Shown here piece by piece: positions 1 through 8,165 of a DNA stretch of 64,000 bases; the stretch's first letter is position 1, and the number at the start of each line of letters is the position of its first letter. The DNA is from Desulfofundulus kuznetsovii DSM 6115 (GTDB lineage Bacteria; Bacillota; Desulfotomaculia; Desulfotomaculales; Desulfovirgulaceae), in the NCBI RefSeq assembly GCF_000214705.1, contig NC_015573.1, forward strand, positions 1,201,001 through 1,265,000, written 5' to 3'. Below the pieces are notes generated by a model, which had not been told where the DNA came from, searched no databases, and saw only the letters and a list, made by a program, of their open reading frames with translations. A program made the translations under genes and the position numbers.

Positions 1-224
1 ACGTGGTGGCTGCTGCCGGTTTTGGTACTTCCCGCACCCGCATGGCCCGGGAAATTACTGCCCAGCGGGTTAGCCTGAACTGGCAGGTCTGCAGTGAGCT
101 TTCTCATACGGTGCGGGAAGGGGACATTATTTCCGCCCGGGGACGCGGCCGGGTGCAGGTAACCCGGGTTACGGGAACCACTAAAAGCGGCCGCTTGGCG
201 CTTATTTTACACCGGTATGTCTGA
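1..224 (+). CDS. S4-domain RNA-binding protein, YlmH-like, 3' end only
   Basis: This is the last 74 or so codons of a gene that enters from the left edge; the reading frame starts at base 3. The visible part is an S4 RNA-binding domain: a SRTRMAREI stretch, then AQRVSLNW, then EGDIISARGRGRVQV. In YlmH-type proteins of Firmicutes this domain is at the C-terminus and binds ribosomal RNA, and the gene sits in the ylm cluster next to divIVA and ileS. The nearby DUF167 gene and ileS fit that setting. The start and N-terminal part lie outside the window, so the family call rests on the S4 domain and on context. Confidence 0.75.
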   Translation, partial: VVAAAGFGTSRTRMAREITAQRVSLNWQVCSELSHTVREGDIISARGRGRVQVTRVTGTTKSGRLALILHRYV

Positions 225-239
225 TGGGGTGACGGGTTT

Positions 240-533
240 ATGATCTTCCTGCGGGAAGAAAAGGGAGCAGTAGTCTTTAAAGTGCGCGTTCAGCCCCGGG
301 CGGCCAGAAATGAGTTGGCCGGGGTGTTTGAAGACGCCCTGAAGGTCCGTTTGACGGCTCCCCCCGTGGAAGGAGAAGCCAATGAAGCCTGCCGGGATTT
401 TTTTGCCCGGCTGCTGGGAGTGCCCAGGGTACGGGTGGAAATCATAGCCGGGCACACCGGCCGTAACAAGCTCGTGCGGGTACAGGGTGTTACTGTCGAG
501 CAGGTGCGCTCTTTGATGGCAGCCCAAAGATAG
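240..533 (+). CDS. DUF167 (YggU family) protein
   Basis: This 97-residue protein has the layout of the YggU/DUF167 family: an N-terminal strand rich in charged residues, a VQPRAARNELAG segment, a GEANEACRDFFARLLGV helix, and a final GRNKLVRV strand. The family has a known fold but no settled function. It starts 15 bases after the S4-domain gene ends and probably belongs to the same transcript. YggU genes sit next to ylm/divIVA/ileS genes in many Firmicutes, which supports the call. The ATG at 240 has only a weak ribosome site (GGGGTGACGGG). Confidence 0.85.
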   Translation: MIFLREEKGAVVFKVRVQPRAARNELAGVFEDALKVRLTAPPVEGEANEACRDFFARLLGVPRVRVEIIAGHTGRNKLVRVQGVTVEQVRSLMAAQR

Positions 534-574
534 GCTTGGCTAATCGCGTCAACCAAAAGCTTCATTCTTTAAAA

Positions 575-626
575 GAGTGGAAGAGGTAATGCACCGTGTT
601 AAGGAGGCGCATCACCTCTTCCACTC
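575..626. terminator. Convergent terminator hairpin
   Basis: An 18-bp inverted repeat with one mismatch (arms 575-592 and 609-626) encloses a 16-base loop. It lies between the DUF167 gene and the convergent flavodoxin-like gene, whose stop codon is inside the right arm. It probably ends transcription from both sides; the T-runs are short. Confidence 0.7.
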
Positions 627-1473
627 ACGTTTTATACCTGGCCAGCAGTTCCTTAATTAGCTCCCGCCGGGCCAAATAACGGTCGCGGCTGGGAACAATC
701 CACTCATTGAGATGGTGGCGGCGATGTTCTGCCGTCCAGAAATGGCCATGGGGGCCCGGCGGGTCAGGTACGAAGCGCAGGCCGCTCTCATCTGGAACCA
801 GCCGTCCTGTGGCATTACATACCACACAGGTAACCCTGTCCTGCCCACTGAGGCGAAAGGCTCGACCGTAGCAGTTGCCGCACTGCTGCTCTTCCGGAGG
901 ACGCGCCTCGATTTCTCCGGATAGGGCCCTGGCTACCCGCCGGCCCAACTCGCGGGCCCGGGTAACGTTTTCGGATTCCAACAGGACCTCCCCCGGTCCG
1001 GGAGCATACGCTTCCAGGTAGTCGATGACCCGGTAGCCGTAGGCCAGTGGGAAAAGGTTTAGCAGTTCTACCCCCAGCGGGTTCCACTTTCTGTTGCCGG
1101 CTACACTGATGGTGGCGGCCACCCTGGAGCGACCGGCCAGATCTTCAAGGTGGGGGGAGAGGCTGAGGGCCCGATCCGTTACCAGCTTGACTATTCCTGC
1201 CGGGCCCAAAAGGTAGGTGGGTGCGGCAATGATTAACCCGTCGGCCTCCAGGATTTTCTCCAGTAAAACCCCCAGGTCGTCATTTTTGATGGCACAGGAC
1301 CCCTTGTAGACACAGGCCAGGCAACCCCGGCAGGGTTCGAACCGCAGGTCCGGCAGGCGCAAAAAGGATACAGCCGCACCGGTTTTTTGAGCCTCGTCCA
1401 GCGCTTCGCGCAGGAGTACATCGCTGTTGCCCAGGGGACGCCGGGAACAGCAGATACCAAGTATGGTGGCCAT
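625..1473 (-). CDS. Flavodoxin-fold NAD(P)H-dependent reductase, iron-sulfur flavoprotein type
   Basis: The first 190 of 282 residues form an NADPH-dependent FMN reductase domain: an initial beta strand with CCSRRPLGNSD in the phosphate-binding position, then CRGCLACVYKGSC, and a PTYLLGPAGIVKLVTDRAL segment that contacts flavin. The CxxCxxC-type cluster near residue 50 is where iron-sulfur flavoproteins bind their cluster. A second group, CGNCYGR then CVVCNATG near residues 197-220, looks like a small zinc ribbon. The protein is probably cytoplasmic and passes electrons between an Fe-S centre or NAD(P)H and an unknown acceptor. It is alone, converging on the upstream operon and divergent from ileS. 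Confidence 0.75.
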   Translation of the reverse strand: MATILGICCSRRPLGNSDVLLREALDEAQKTGAAVSFLRLPDLRFEPCRGCLACVYKGSCAIKNDDLGVLLEKILEADGLIIAAPTYLLGPAGIVKLVTDRALSLSPHLEDLAGRSRVAATISVAGNRKWNPLGVELLNLFPLAYGYRVIDYLEAYAPGPGEVLLESENVTRARELGRRVARALSGEIEARPPEEQQCGNCYGRAFRLSGQDRVTCVVCNATGRLVPDESGLRFVPDPPGPHGHFWTAEHRRHHLNEWIVPSRDRYLARRELIKELLARYKT

Positions 1474-1676
1474 TTTTAAACCTCCCGATCAAATTTTGAC
1501 GAAAGCATAAAAAACCGTTGTTACTACTTCAAGCAACGGTACGTATACAGGTTAATTCTCCATTTTCAAGAAAATTCCTGTTTTTTTATTTTTTAAATGA
1601 CCTCTCCATTTGTTCCTTAGCGATTGAAATCCTTATTGAATTTATACCATCTTTGATGCGGATACAACCAGGCATG

Positions 1677-1706
1677 TTGACCTTACCCCTATTTTTTGTG
1701 TATAAT
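1677..1706 (+). promoter_or_regulatory. Sigma-A promoter of the ileS T-box transcript
   Basis: TTGACC at 1677-1682 and TATAAT at 1701-1706 are separated by 18 bases and lie about 40 bases upstream of the T-box RNA. Confidence 0.7.
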
Positions 1707-1739
1707 ACTTGTTGTTTATGTTGCAAAAGCTTATGTTGC

Positions 1740-1993
1740 AAAGCCTGTGAGCGGGACGAGTAGCCAGGTCCCTCCTGTTGCAGAGAGCCCGGGGAAGCTG
1801 GAAACCGGGTACAGGAAGCCATGGCGAAAATCACCCGGGAGGTGCCGGCTGAACGGCGGGGTTATCCCCGTTCAGTAGGCCCGGACGGCTGGCCACCGTT
1901 ACCGGCAAAACGAGGGGACAGGTTAGTGAACGTTAACCTGTCTATAAGGGTGGTACCGCGGGAAGATCCCGTCCCTTGGGGCGGGATTTTTTT
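1740..1993 (+). promoter_or_regulatory. T-box leader (isoleucine) controlling ileS
   Basis: The conserved T-box AGGGTGGTACCGCG is at 1947-1960 and is followed at once by a terminator hairpin (CCCGTCC then GGGCGGG, 1966-1987) with a T-run. The upstream stem I region holds an AGAGAGC/GGGGAAGCTGG segment typical of the leader. An ATC codon at 1830-1832, just before the 3' side of stem I, is the likely isoleucine specifier. In this class, uncharged tRNA-Ile pairs with the specifier and with the T-box bulge and stabilises the antiterminator, so ileS is read when isoleucine is scarce. The specifier assignment is inferred from position and from the downstream gene. Confidence 0.92.
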
Positions 1994-2044
1994 CTATTCT
2001 TTGTACACTTGGAGCAATTCCACGTGGAACCGAGGTGGTTGCTG

Positions 2045-4840
2045 ATGGATTACAGTCAAACCTTGAACCTGCCTAAAACCGATTTTCCCATGCGGGCCAA
2101 TCTGCCCCAACGGGAACCGGAGATTTTAAAATTCTGGGATGAAATTAATATTTACCGCCTCGTACAGCAAAAAAATGCCGGCCGGCCCAAGTTTATTCTG
2201 CATGACGGGCCGCCCTACGCCAACGGGCACATCCACCTGGGGACTGCCCTGAACAAGGTGCTCAAGGATATTGTGGTCAAGTATCATTCCATGGCCGGCT
2301 ACGATGCCCCCTATGTGCCCGGCTGGGATACCCACGGGTTGCCCATTGAACAGCAGGCCATTAAAAACCTGGGGTTAAACCGGCATGCCGTTCACCCGGT
2401 GGAGTTCCGGCGCAAGTGCAGGGAATACGCCTTGAAATTTGTGGACGTCCAGCGGCAGGAGTTTAAGCGCCTGGGCGTGCGGGGAGACTGGGAGCATCCC
2501 TATCTCACCCTGATGCCCCATTATGAGGCGGCGCAAATTGGCGTCTTCGGGGAAATGGCCCGCCGGGGTTACATTTACAAGGGCTTAAAACCCGTTTACT
2601 GGTGTGCCACCTGTGAAACGGCCCTGGCTGAGGCGGAAGTGGAATATCAGGATAAAAAGTCCCCGTCCATCTATGTTCGTTTTCCCGTAAAGGATGGAAA
2701 GGGGCGTTTGCCGGCGGGCAGCCAGGTGGTCATCTGGACCACCACTCCCTGGACGTTAATTGCCAACGTGGCCGTTTGCCTGCATCCTGATTTTACCTAT
2801 GTTCTGGTGGCCTCCGGGGAAGAGGAATATGTGGTGGCCAAAGAGCTGCTGCCTTCTTTTGCCCGGGCTGTGGGACTCAATGATTGGACCATTAAAGAAG
2901 AGTTTGCCGGCAGCGACCTGGAGGGCGTGGTTCTGGGGCATCCCTTTATTGAACGGGATTCCCTGGTCATTTTAGGGGATCACGTTACCCTGGATGCCGG
3001 TACCGGTTGCGTGCACACTGCTCCGGGCCACGGCCACGAAGACTACCTGGTGGGGCAGCGCTACGGTTTGCCCATCCTGTCTCCCATTGACGGCCGGGGG
3101 CGTTTTACCGGGGAAGCGGGTCAGTTTGCCGGGCAGTTTTATACGGACGCCAACGAGGGTATCATTGCCGAGTTAAGGGCCAGGGGTAAACTGCTCAAAA
3201 GCGATACCATAAACCACCAGTACCCCCACTGCTGGCGCTGTAAAAAACCGGTCTTTTTCCGGGCTACGGAACAATGGTTTGCTTCTATTGAGGGCTTTCG
3301 CCAGAAAGCTCTGGAGGCCATCCGCCAGGTGCGCTGGATCCCGGCCTGGGGAGAAGAGCGCATTTACAATATGGTGGCCAACCGCGGCGACTGGTGCATT
3401 TCCCGGCAGCGGACCTGGGGCGTACCCATACCTATCTTTTACTGCACCGGTTGTGGCAAGGAAATTATTACCGAAGAAACCATATCCAACCTGCAGGAGT
3501 TGTTTAAGGAGCACGGGTCGGATATCTGGTTTATGCGGGAAGCAGCGGAACTGCTTCCCCCGGGGTTCAAATGCCCGTCCTGCGGAGCCGGCGAGTTTAC
3601 CAAGGAAACCGATATCATGGATGTCTGGTTTGACAGCGGCACTTCCCACGTGGGCGTGCTGGAGCAGCCGGACATCTGGCCGGAACTGCGCTGGCCGGCG
3701 GATCTCTACCTGGAAGGCAGCGACCAGCACCGGGGCTGGTTTAACAGTTCCCTGTCCACGGCGGTGGCGGTACGGGGTCGGGCCCCGTACCGGGCTGTGC
3801 TCACTCACGGTTTCGTGGTTGATGAGCAGGGCCGCAAGATGAGCAAATCCCTGGGTAATGTTATCGATCCCCTGAAGATTGTCGATCAAATGGGTGCCGA
3901 TATTTTGCGCTTGTGGGTGAGCTCTGCCGACTACCGGGGTGATCTGGCGGTATCGCAGAATATTCTCAAGCAAATGACCGAAGCCTACCGCAAGATCCGC
4001 AATACCTGCCGGTTTTTATTGGGGAACCTGTATGACTTCGGACCCGGCGACCAGGTACCCTATGACCGGCTTCCCGAGATGGATCGCTGGGCTCTTTTGC
4101 GCCTGCACCGGATGATGGAACGGGTGCTGGCTGCCTACAGGGATTACGAGTACCACGTGGTTTTCCATACCATTCATCACTTTTGTACCATTGATATGAG
4201 CGCGCTGTATCTGGATATGATTAAAGACCGGCTCTACACCACCCCTGCCAAATCCCCGGAACGCCGGGCGGCCCAGACTGTGCTCTACCAGGTATTACAT
4301 GCACTGGTACGTTTGCTTGCCCCCATTTTGGCCTTTACCACGGAGGAAATCTGGCGCTATGCCCCCAAAGAAAAGGAGGCGCCGGTAAGTGTCCAGCTAA
4401 CCGACATGCCCCAGGTGAACGAGGATTATCTGGATGTGGAACTGGAAGCCAAATGGGAGCGCCTGCTGGGCGTGCGGGGAGAGGTTACCCGGGCCCTGGA
4501 GGCGGCCCGGCGGGAAAAATTGATTGGTAACTCCCTGGAAGCTGCAGTGGTTCTGTATGCCCGGGAGGAAATGTACGATTTTCTGTCCAGGGTCCAGGAT
4601 CTGCCTACCATTTTCATCGTCTCCGCCGTGGAGCTGAAAAAGTGGACCGGGGACCTGCCGGAAAAGGCGGTGGTTTCTGAAACAATCCCGGGGCTGGCGA
4701 TAGTGGTAGAAAAGGCGCCGGGAGAAAAATGTGAGCGGTGCTGGATGTACCATCCTGGAGTCGGCCAGGACCAGGAGCATCCCACCCTGTGCCCCCGCTG
4801 TGTGAGGGTCCTGAGGAACCGGGGCGGAGCACTGGAGTGA
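2045..4840 (+). CDS. ileS: Isoleucyl-tRNA synthetase
   Basis: This class I synthetase of 931 residues joins isoleucine to tRNA-Ile in the cytoplasm. The HIGH-type motif HIHLG is at residues 62-66 after GPPYANG, and KMSKS is at 598-602. The CP1 editing domain lies between them, with the TTTPWTL and [12 protein letters not shown] blocks that clear misacylated valine. The C-terminus carries the zinc finger CERCW...CPRC, so this is the bacterial IleS1 form. I chose ATG 2045, with GAGGTGG upstream. An in-frame start at 1976 would lie inside the T-box terminator and add 23 unrelated residues. Expression is controlled by the T-box just upstream, and a strong terminator follows. Confidence 0.97.
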   Translation: MDYSQTLNLPKTDFPMRANLPQREPEILKFWDEINIYRLVQQKNAGRPKFILHDGPPYANGHIHLGTALNKVLKDIVVKYHSMAGYDAPYVPGWDTHGLPIEQQAIKNLGLNRHAVHPVEFRRKCREYALKFVDVQRQEFKRLGVRGDWEHPYLTLMPHYEAAQIGVFGEMARRGYIYKGLKPVYWCATCETALAEAEVEYQDKKSPSIYVRFPVKDGKGRLPAGSQVVIWTTTPWTLIANVAVCLHPDFTYVLVASGEEEYVVAKELLPSFARAVGLNDWTIKEEFAGSDLEGVVLGHPFIERDSLVILGDHVTLDAGTGCVHTAPGHGHEDYLVGQRYGLPILSPIDGRGRFTGEAGQFAGQFYTDANEGIIAELRARGKLLKSDTINHQYPHCWRCKKPVFFRATEQWFASIEGFRQKALEAIRQVRWIPAWGEERIYNMVANRGDWCISRQRTWGVPIPIFYCTGCGKEIITEETISNLQELFKEHGSDIWFMREAAELLPPGFKCPSCGAGEFTKETDIMDVWFDSGTSHVGVLEQPDIWPELRWPADLYLEGSDQHRGWFNSSLSTAVAVRGRAPYRAVLTHGFVVDEQGRKMSKSLGNVIDPLKIVDQMGADILRLWVSSADYRGDLAVSQNILKQMTEAYRKIRNTCRFLLGNLYDFGPGDQVPYDRLPEMDRWALLRLHRMMERVLAAYRDYEYHVVFHTIHHFCTIDMSALYLDMIKDRLYTTPAKSPERRAAQTVLYQVLHALVRLLAPILAFTTEEIWRYAPKEKEAPVSVQLTDMPQVNEDYLDVELEAKWERLLGVRGEVTRALEAARREKLIGNSLEAAVVLYAREEMYDFLSRVQDLPTIFIVSAVELKKWTGDLPEKAVVSETIPGLAIVVEKAPGEKCERCWMYHPGVGQDQEHPTLCPRCVRVLRNRGGALE

Positions 4841-4873
4841 GCGGAGACCAGCGTACCGGCATTAGTTCAAATA

Positions 4874-4908
4874 AGAAACCCTTCTCCATTGGAGAAGGGT
4901 TTCTTTTT
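4874..4908 (+). terminator. Rho-independent terminator of ileS
   Basis: A perfect 14-bp stem (4874-4887 with 4891-4904, loop ATT) runs directly into a T5 tract. Confidence 0.9.
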
Positions 4909-4910
4909 CG

Positions 4911-5442
4911 AGCCGGTAATGACCTGCGCTACAGCCATTACGCATCCCTGCATAGCCCACGGTAACCTTTCGGCTACCGCGGACCATTACGGAACCCGTA
5001 AAGACCTTTGCTCGACCAGTACAGATACCTGGGAAGCCTGATGCAATCTCTCGACTGCACCAGACCTCTCTATTTTAGTCGTAGTCGACAAAAATATTCC
5101 GGCACCTGTACTGATCTTAGCTCGATCAATGGATATCCCTTACGACCCGGCAGCAGTCCTTCGGACTGCTGCCGAGCCTGCAGGAACCTCCATTGATCTG
5201 CCCGCCGGCTGGTATCGAGCCTGTGCGACCCGATATCAACCTTTGGCCGACTGCTACAGAGCCATTTGCGACCCTGTAGCAGTCTTGGCTCGGCCATTAC
5301 CGACCCTGTTGTTCGTATTATTACCCTTTCATCAGGTTATATGCAACTACTTCAATGGTAAATAAAACCAAATTACCATCCACCCGCTCATTCCGGGTGA
5401 TGGCTTAACCGAACTAAACCTGCCTTCCCGGCAGTTTTTTTT
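4911..5442 (+). ncRNA. Candidate large structured non-coding RNA
   Basis: About 530 bases with no credible protein gene hold a dense series of hairpins and end in a good + strand terminator. Clear helices are GTAATG 4916-4921 with 4936-4941, CGGTA 4960-4964 with 4975-4979, TTACGG 4987-4992 with 4996-5001, a 10-bp helix 5124-5133 with 5189-5198 that encloses a 12-bp hairpin 5148-5159 with 5163-5174, GGTATCG 5211-5217 with 5231-5237, an 11-bp helix 5249-5259 with 5274-5284, and ATGGTAA 5355-5361 with 5373-5379. Two apical loops are near copies, AGCCTGTGCGACC and AGCCATTTGCGACC, and the tetranucleotides GACC and AGCC also flank the base of the 12-bp hairpin. The motif RCC recurs every 10-13 bases. 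No separate promoter was recognised, so it may be made by readthrough from ileS. I do not recognise it as 6S, tmRNA, RNase P or OLE RNA. Confidence 0.5.
5417..5442 (+). terminator. Terminator closing the structured region
   Basis: CTGCC 5420-5424 pairs with GGCAG 5430-5434 and is followed by eight T. The three A before the stem can extend it. A preceding hairpin (CACCCG 5381-5386 with CGGGTG 5394-5399) may add to it. Its strand is the main reason to read the structured region on the + strand. Confidence 0.8.
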
Positions 5443-5447
5443 GTTTC

Positions 5448-5577
5448 AAGATGCTTTGAGAAAAGGCGTAAAGTAGAAAACATCAAGGCTACCGGTGCTC
5501 AAGCGGTGGTTACGGGCTGTCCTTCCTGCCGCCTGCAAATTGAGTATGGTCTTCTGTTTGCCAACGGCAGGAATTAG
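5448..5577 (+). pseudogene. C-terminal remnant of a CCG-domain Fe-S protein (GlcF/HdrB-like)
   Basis: The frame ending at the TAG of 5575-5577 reads KVENIKATGAQAVVTGCPSC and then RLQIEYGL before the stop. This is the end of the cysteine-rich CCG domain found in glycolate oxidase iron-sulfur subunits and heterodisulfide-reductase-like proteins. Nothing upstream extends it: the frame runs into the terminator of the structured region within a few codons and has no start or ribosome site. The rest of the gene has been lost. The breakpoint falls directly at the end of the candidate ncRNA, so the arrival of that element or a deletion may have removed it. Confidence 0.65.
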
Positions 5578-5636
5578 TTGCCCCCACAGCGAATAATTAG
5601 CAAATGGCCAATTTACTGGGGGGAGGGTGGGGGTTT

Positions 5637-6434
5637 TTGAGTTTATGGGATAACTTAAAAAGGAAAGTTTTCCCCGATCTCTCCCTGGATGTGCGCTTGC
5701 CGTCCCTGGAGTATGTCCAGGGAGGGACGATACAAGGGGAAGTTCTTTTGAAAGCGGTAAAAACTTCCCGGCGCATCAAGGGGATACAGCTGGAATTATT
5801 GGAGGAATGGCATGAGGGAGAGGAAGGGGAGAAGAGACGTCACCGGCAAAGGGAAACCGCGGTCAAAATGGACCTGGCCAGGGAAGTGACCGTAGATCCG
5901 GGCAAAGTATTGGAATTGCCTTTCACCTTGCACCTACCCTTGAACCTGGTCATCAGCAGTGATCGCCACCGTTGTTTTTTGCGTGTACAGGTGGTGATTG
6001 CCTTTGCCCCCGATGTCACCCGCATGATCGAACTGACCATAAGGCCTTCCCCGGCCATCACTGCCGTATGGGAATCCTTGTCCTGGCATTTGGGTTTTGC
6101 CTCCTGTGGTCTTACCTCTACTTCCCGGCAGCAAGTATTTAAATTTTGTTCCGGTCCCGGTACACCCACCGATTTTCGCCACATTGAACACATTGAAATG
6201 ATTTTTGTAAACGAAGAGGACGGACTGCGCATTCACATGAAGGCAAAGGTTGACCTGTTAGGCAATCTTGATGCCGATAATTATTTCACCCTTTTCATTC
6301 CCTATCAGGAAATGTTCCGATCCGATGGTACGCCGGCTCACCAATGTATTGGTGAAAGAGTTATCCGGCGTTTATGGGACGCTTTGAGGCCGGTGGGCAA
6401 AAGCCACTTAACCGGAAAGGAACCCAGTTGCTGA
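5637..6434 (+). CDS. Spo0M-like sporulation-control protein (arrestin fold)
   Basis: The protein of about 265 residues resembles Spo0M: an early strand pair around LEYVQGGTIQGEVLLKAV, then IKGIQLELLEEW, a charged linker, and a second beta domain. Spo0M proteins have an arrestin-like fold, are cytoplasmic, and affect sporulation timing and cell division in Bacillus. Similarity here is by pattern only and the C-terminal half is less clear. I chose TTG 5637, which lies 9 bases after a GGGGGGAGGG ribosome site; an ATG at 5604 in the same frame has none. The gene stands alone between the Fe-S remnant and the c-di-AMP riboswitch. No terminator was seen after it. Confidence 0.6.
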   Translation: MSLWDNLKRKVFPDLSLDVRLPSLEYVQGGTIQGEVLLKAVKTSRRIKGIQLELLEEWHEGEEGEKRRHRQRETAVKMDLAREVTVDPGKVLELPFTLHLPLNLVISSDRHRCFLRVQVVIAFAPDVTRMIELTIRPSPAITAVWESLSWHLGFASCGLTSTSRQQVFKFCSGPGTPTDFRHIEHIEMIFVNEEDGLRIHMKAKVDLLGNLDADNYFTLFIPYQEMFRSDGTPAHQCIGERVIRRLWDALRPVGKSHLTGKEPSC

Positions 6435-6450
6435 TTATACTCAAAAACTA

Positions 6451-6479
6451 TTTACAATTTGTTCTAAAGATGATACAAT
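6451..6479 (+). promoter_or_regulatory. Promoter of the c-di-AMP riboswitch transcript
   Basis: TTTACA 6451-6456 and TACAAT 6474-6479 have a 17-base spacer and lie just upstream of the riboswitch. Confidence 0.6.
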
Positions 6480-6524
6480 TTAAGGAAGTTAACAATTAAA
6501 TATTTTATGTCCTGAACGCTTAAT

Positions 6525-6680
6525 TCTTTACCCAAAGAAGCGGAGGACCCATTTTCCTGGGGTGAATCCCCCTGGAAACGAGGCGCCCTTGATGCGTGGC
6601 GTTGTACCAGGTTTCCCGGGGGTAGGGTTATCCTTTCAACCCGAACCCGTCAGCTAACTTCGTAAGCGTGGAAGGGAGGA
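6525..6680 (+). promoter_or_regulatory. c-di-AMP riboswitch (ydaO/yuaA class)
   Basis: The conserved blocks of this class are present in order: GGGGTGAATCC near 6559, a GGAAACGAGGCGCC segment, a variable hairpin, GGGTAGGG, and the 3' block ACCCGAACCCGTCAGCTAAC followed by TTCGTAAGCG at 6640-6670. Members bind cyclic di-AMP, which usually turns expression off, and control osmolyte, potassium and cell-wall genes. An intrinsic terminator lies about 75 bases downstream and serves as the expression platform. The controlled gene is the KamA-family enzyme at 6822, so the regulatory meaning is probably osmotic. Confidence 0.93.
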
Positions 6681-6755
6681 CATGTGCTTGGGCTGGCACA
6701 CGGCTTTTTTTCTCTGCCTGTGTGTCGTAGCTGGATATTTGCTTGCTGTCTTCCA

Positions 6756-6783
6756 CCCCAGGAAAGATTCCTGGGGGTTTTTT
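6756..6783 (+). terminator. Terminator of the c-di-AMP riboswitch
   Basis: A perfect 9-bp stem (CCCCAGGAA 6756-6764 with TTCCTGGGG 6768-6776, loop AGA) is followed by G and six T. It lies between the aptamer and the ribosome site of the enzyme gene. Confidence 0.9.
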
Positions 6784-6821
6784 ACGTGTTTGGCAAAACT
6801 TTGCATAAGGAGGGGTTAAAG

Positions 6822-8084
6822 ATGGCAATTTTTCCAATGCCTCCGGCTGGATTTGATCCCGAAGAAAAACGTCGCATCTCCCTGGAACGGGCTCGGGAGC
6901 TAAAAGAGCGTATTCGCGATTACCTGCAGGTTAAAGATAAGATATTAACCGGTCTTGATCTGGCAGAACCGCTGGAAGCAGCCCGGGAAAAAATTCTGGC
7001 TATTTTCAATGCCGGGAAAGAGCAGTGGGCAGACTGGCACTGGCAAATGGCCCACCGCATCACCAATGTGGACCTGTTGAGCCAGATCGTGGACTTAACA
7101 CCTGAGGAGCGGCAAAGTATTGCTGAAGTGGGAAAACGTTTCCGGTGGGCCATTTCTCCTTACTACGCCAGCCTGCTGGCCGTTGACCGTCCGGGTGGCC
7201 CCATCTGGCTGCAGTCAGTGCCCCAGGAGGCCGAGTTGAACGATAGCGGTGGCAGTGAAGATCCCATGGCCGAGGCTTTTACCAACCCGGCACCGGCCAT
7301 TACCCGCCGTTACCCCGACCGACTGATTATCAATGTAACCAATCAGTGTGCCATGTATTGCCGCCACTGCCAGCGGCGCCGCAATATCGGGGAAATAGAC
7401 CGGCACCAGCCCAGGGAAGTCCTCAAGGCAGCACTGGATTACATCCGGTCTAATCCGGAAATCCGGGACGTGCTGATTACCGGCGGCGATGCCCTGCTTT
7501 TAAGTGATCGTTGCCTGGACTGGTTATTGAGCGAACTGGACGCCATCCCTCACGTGGAAATAAAGCGCATCGGGACCAGAGCCATTGTGACCATGCCCCA
7601 GCGCATTACGCCCGCGCTGTGTGCCGTCCTGGAAAAACACCCGCCCATATACATCAACACCCAGTTCAATCACCCCCTGGAGATCACACCGGAAGTAAAG
7701 GAGGCCTGTGATCGCCTGGTTAAGGCGGGTGTGGTTCTGGGCAACCAGGCCGTATTGCTGAAAGGGGTTAACAATAATCCCCATGTGATGAAAAAACTGA
7801 ACCAAACCCTTTTGCGCATCCGCGTCCGTCCTTATTACATCTTCCACGCCAAAGAGGTCAAAGGAACCAGGCATTTTATTACTTCCGTGGATGAGGGAAT
7901 TGAGATTATGGAAAAACTGAGGGGCTACACCTCCGGGTTGGCCGTACCAACCTATATCATCAACGCTCCGGGTGGCCTGGGGAAAACCCCCGTGTTACCC
8001 AAGTACATGGTGTTCCGGGACGACAAGCAGGTGGTCTTTCGCACCTGGGAAAAAAAGATCATTTCTTACCCCAACCGCCACTAG
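6822..8084 (+). CDS. eam: Radical-SAM glutamate 2,3-aminomutase (KamA family)
   Basis: The 420-residue protein is a KamA-type radical SAM, PLP-dependent aminomutase. The cluster motif is C176-x3-C180-x2-C183, followed by HCQRRRNIG, and the PLP lysine is K388 in the NAPGGLGK segment. In lysine 2,3-aminomutase two aspartates hold the substrate's side-chain amino group; here those positions are K344 (HAKEVKG) and N381 (IINAPGG). Lys and Asn at these sites mark glutamate 2,3-aminomutase, which turns L-glutamate into beta-glutamate, a compatible solute. ATG 6822 has AAGGAGGGG upstream. Database pipelines would probably call it lysine 2,3-aminomutase; the residues argue otherwise. Control by the c-di-AMP riboswitch upstream fits an osmolyte synthase. 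It stands alone. Confidence 0.85.
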   Translation: MAIFPMPPAGFDPEEKRRISLERARELKERIRDYLQVKDKILTGLDLAEPLEAAREKILAIFNAGKEQWADWHWQMAHRITNVDLLSQIVDLTPEERQSIAEVGKRFRWAISPYYASLLAVDRPGGPIWLQSVPQEAELNDSGGSEDPMAEAFTNPAPAITRRYPDRLIINVTNQCAMYCRHCQRRRNIGEIDRHQPREVLKAALDYIRSNPEIRDVLITGGDALLLSDRCLDWLLSELDAIPHVEIKRIGTRAIVTMPQRITPALCAVLEKHPPIYINTQFNHPLEITPEVKEACDRLVKAGVVLGNQAVLLKGVNNNPHVMKKLNQTLLRIRVRPYYIFHAKEVKGTRHFITSVDEGIEIMEKLRGYTSGLAVPTYIINAPGGLGKTPVLPKYMVFRDDKQVVFRTWEKKIISYPNRH

Positions 8085-8165
8085 GGAAAAACGTGACGGG
8101 ACGAGTCCGGCTTAAATTTAAATAGCAATAAATAAAACTTTACCCATGGGACAATATATATATTA

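Noticed and set aside
3173-3973. Antisense frame inside ileS
   Set aside because: Shadow of the ileS coding pattern; no domain or start signal.
4911-5442. 6S RNA, tmRNA, RNase P RNA or OLE RNA
   Set aside because: Helix order and conserved sequence do not fit any of them, and the gene setting for OLE is different.
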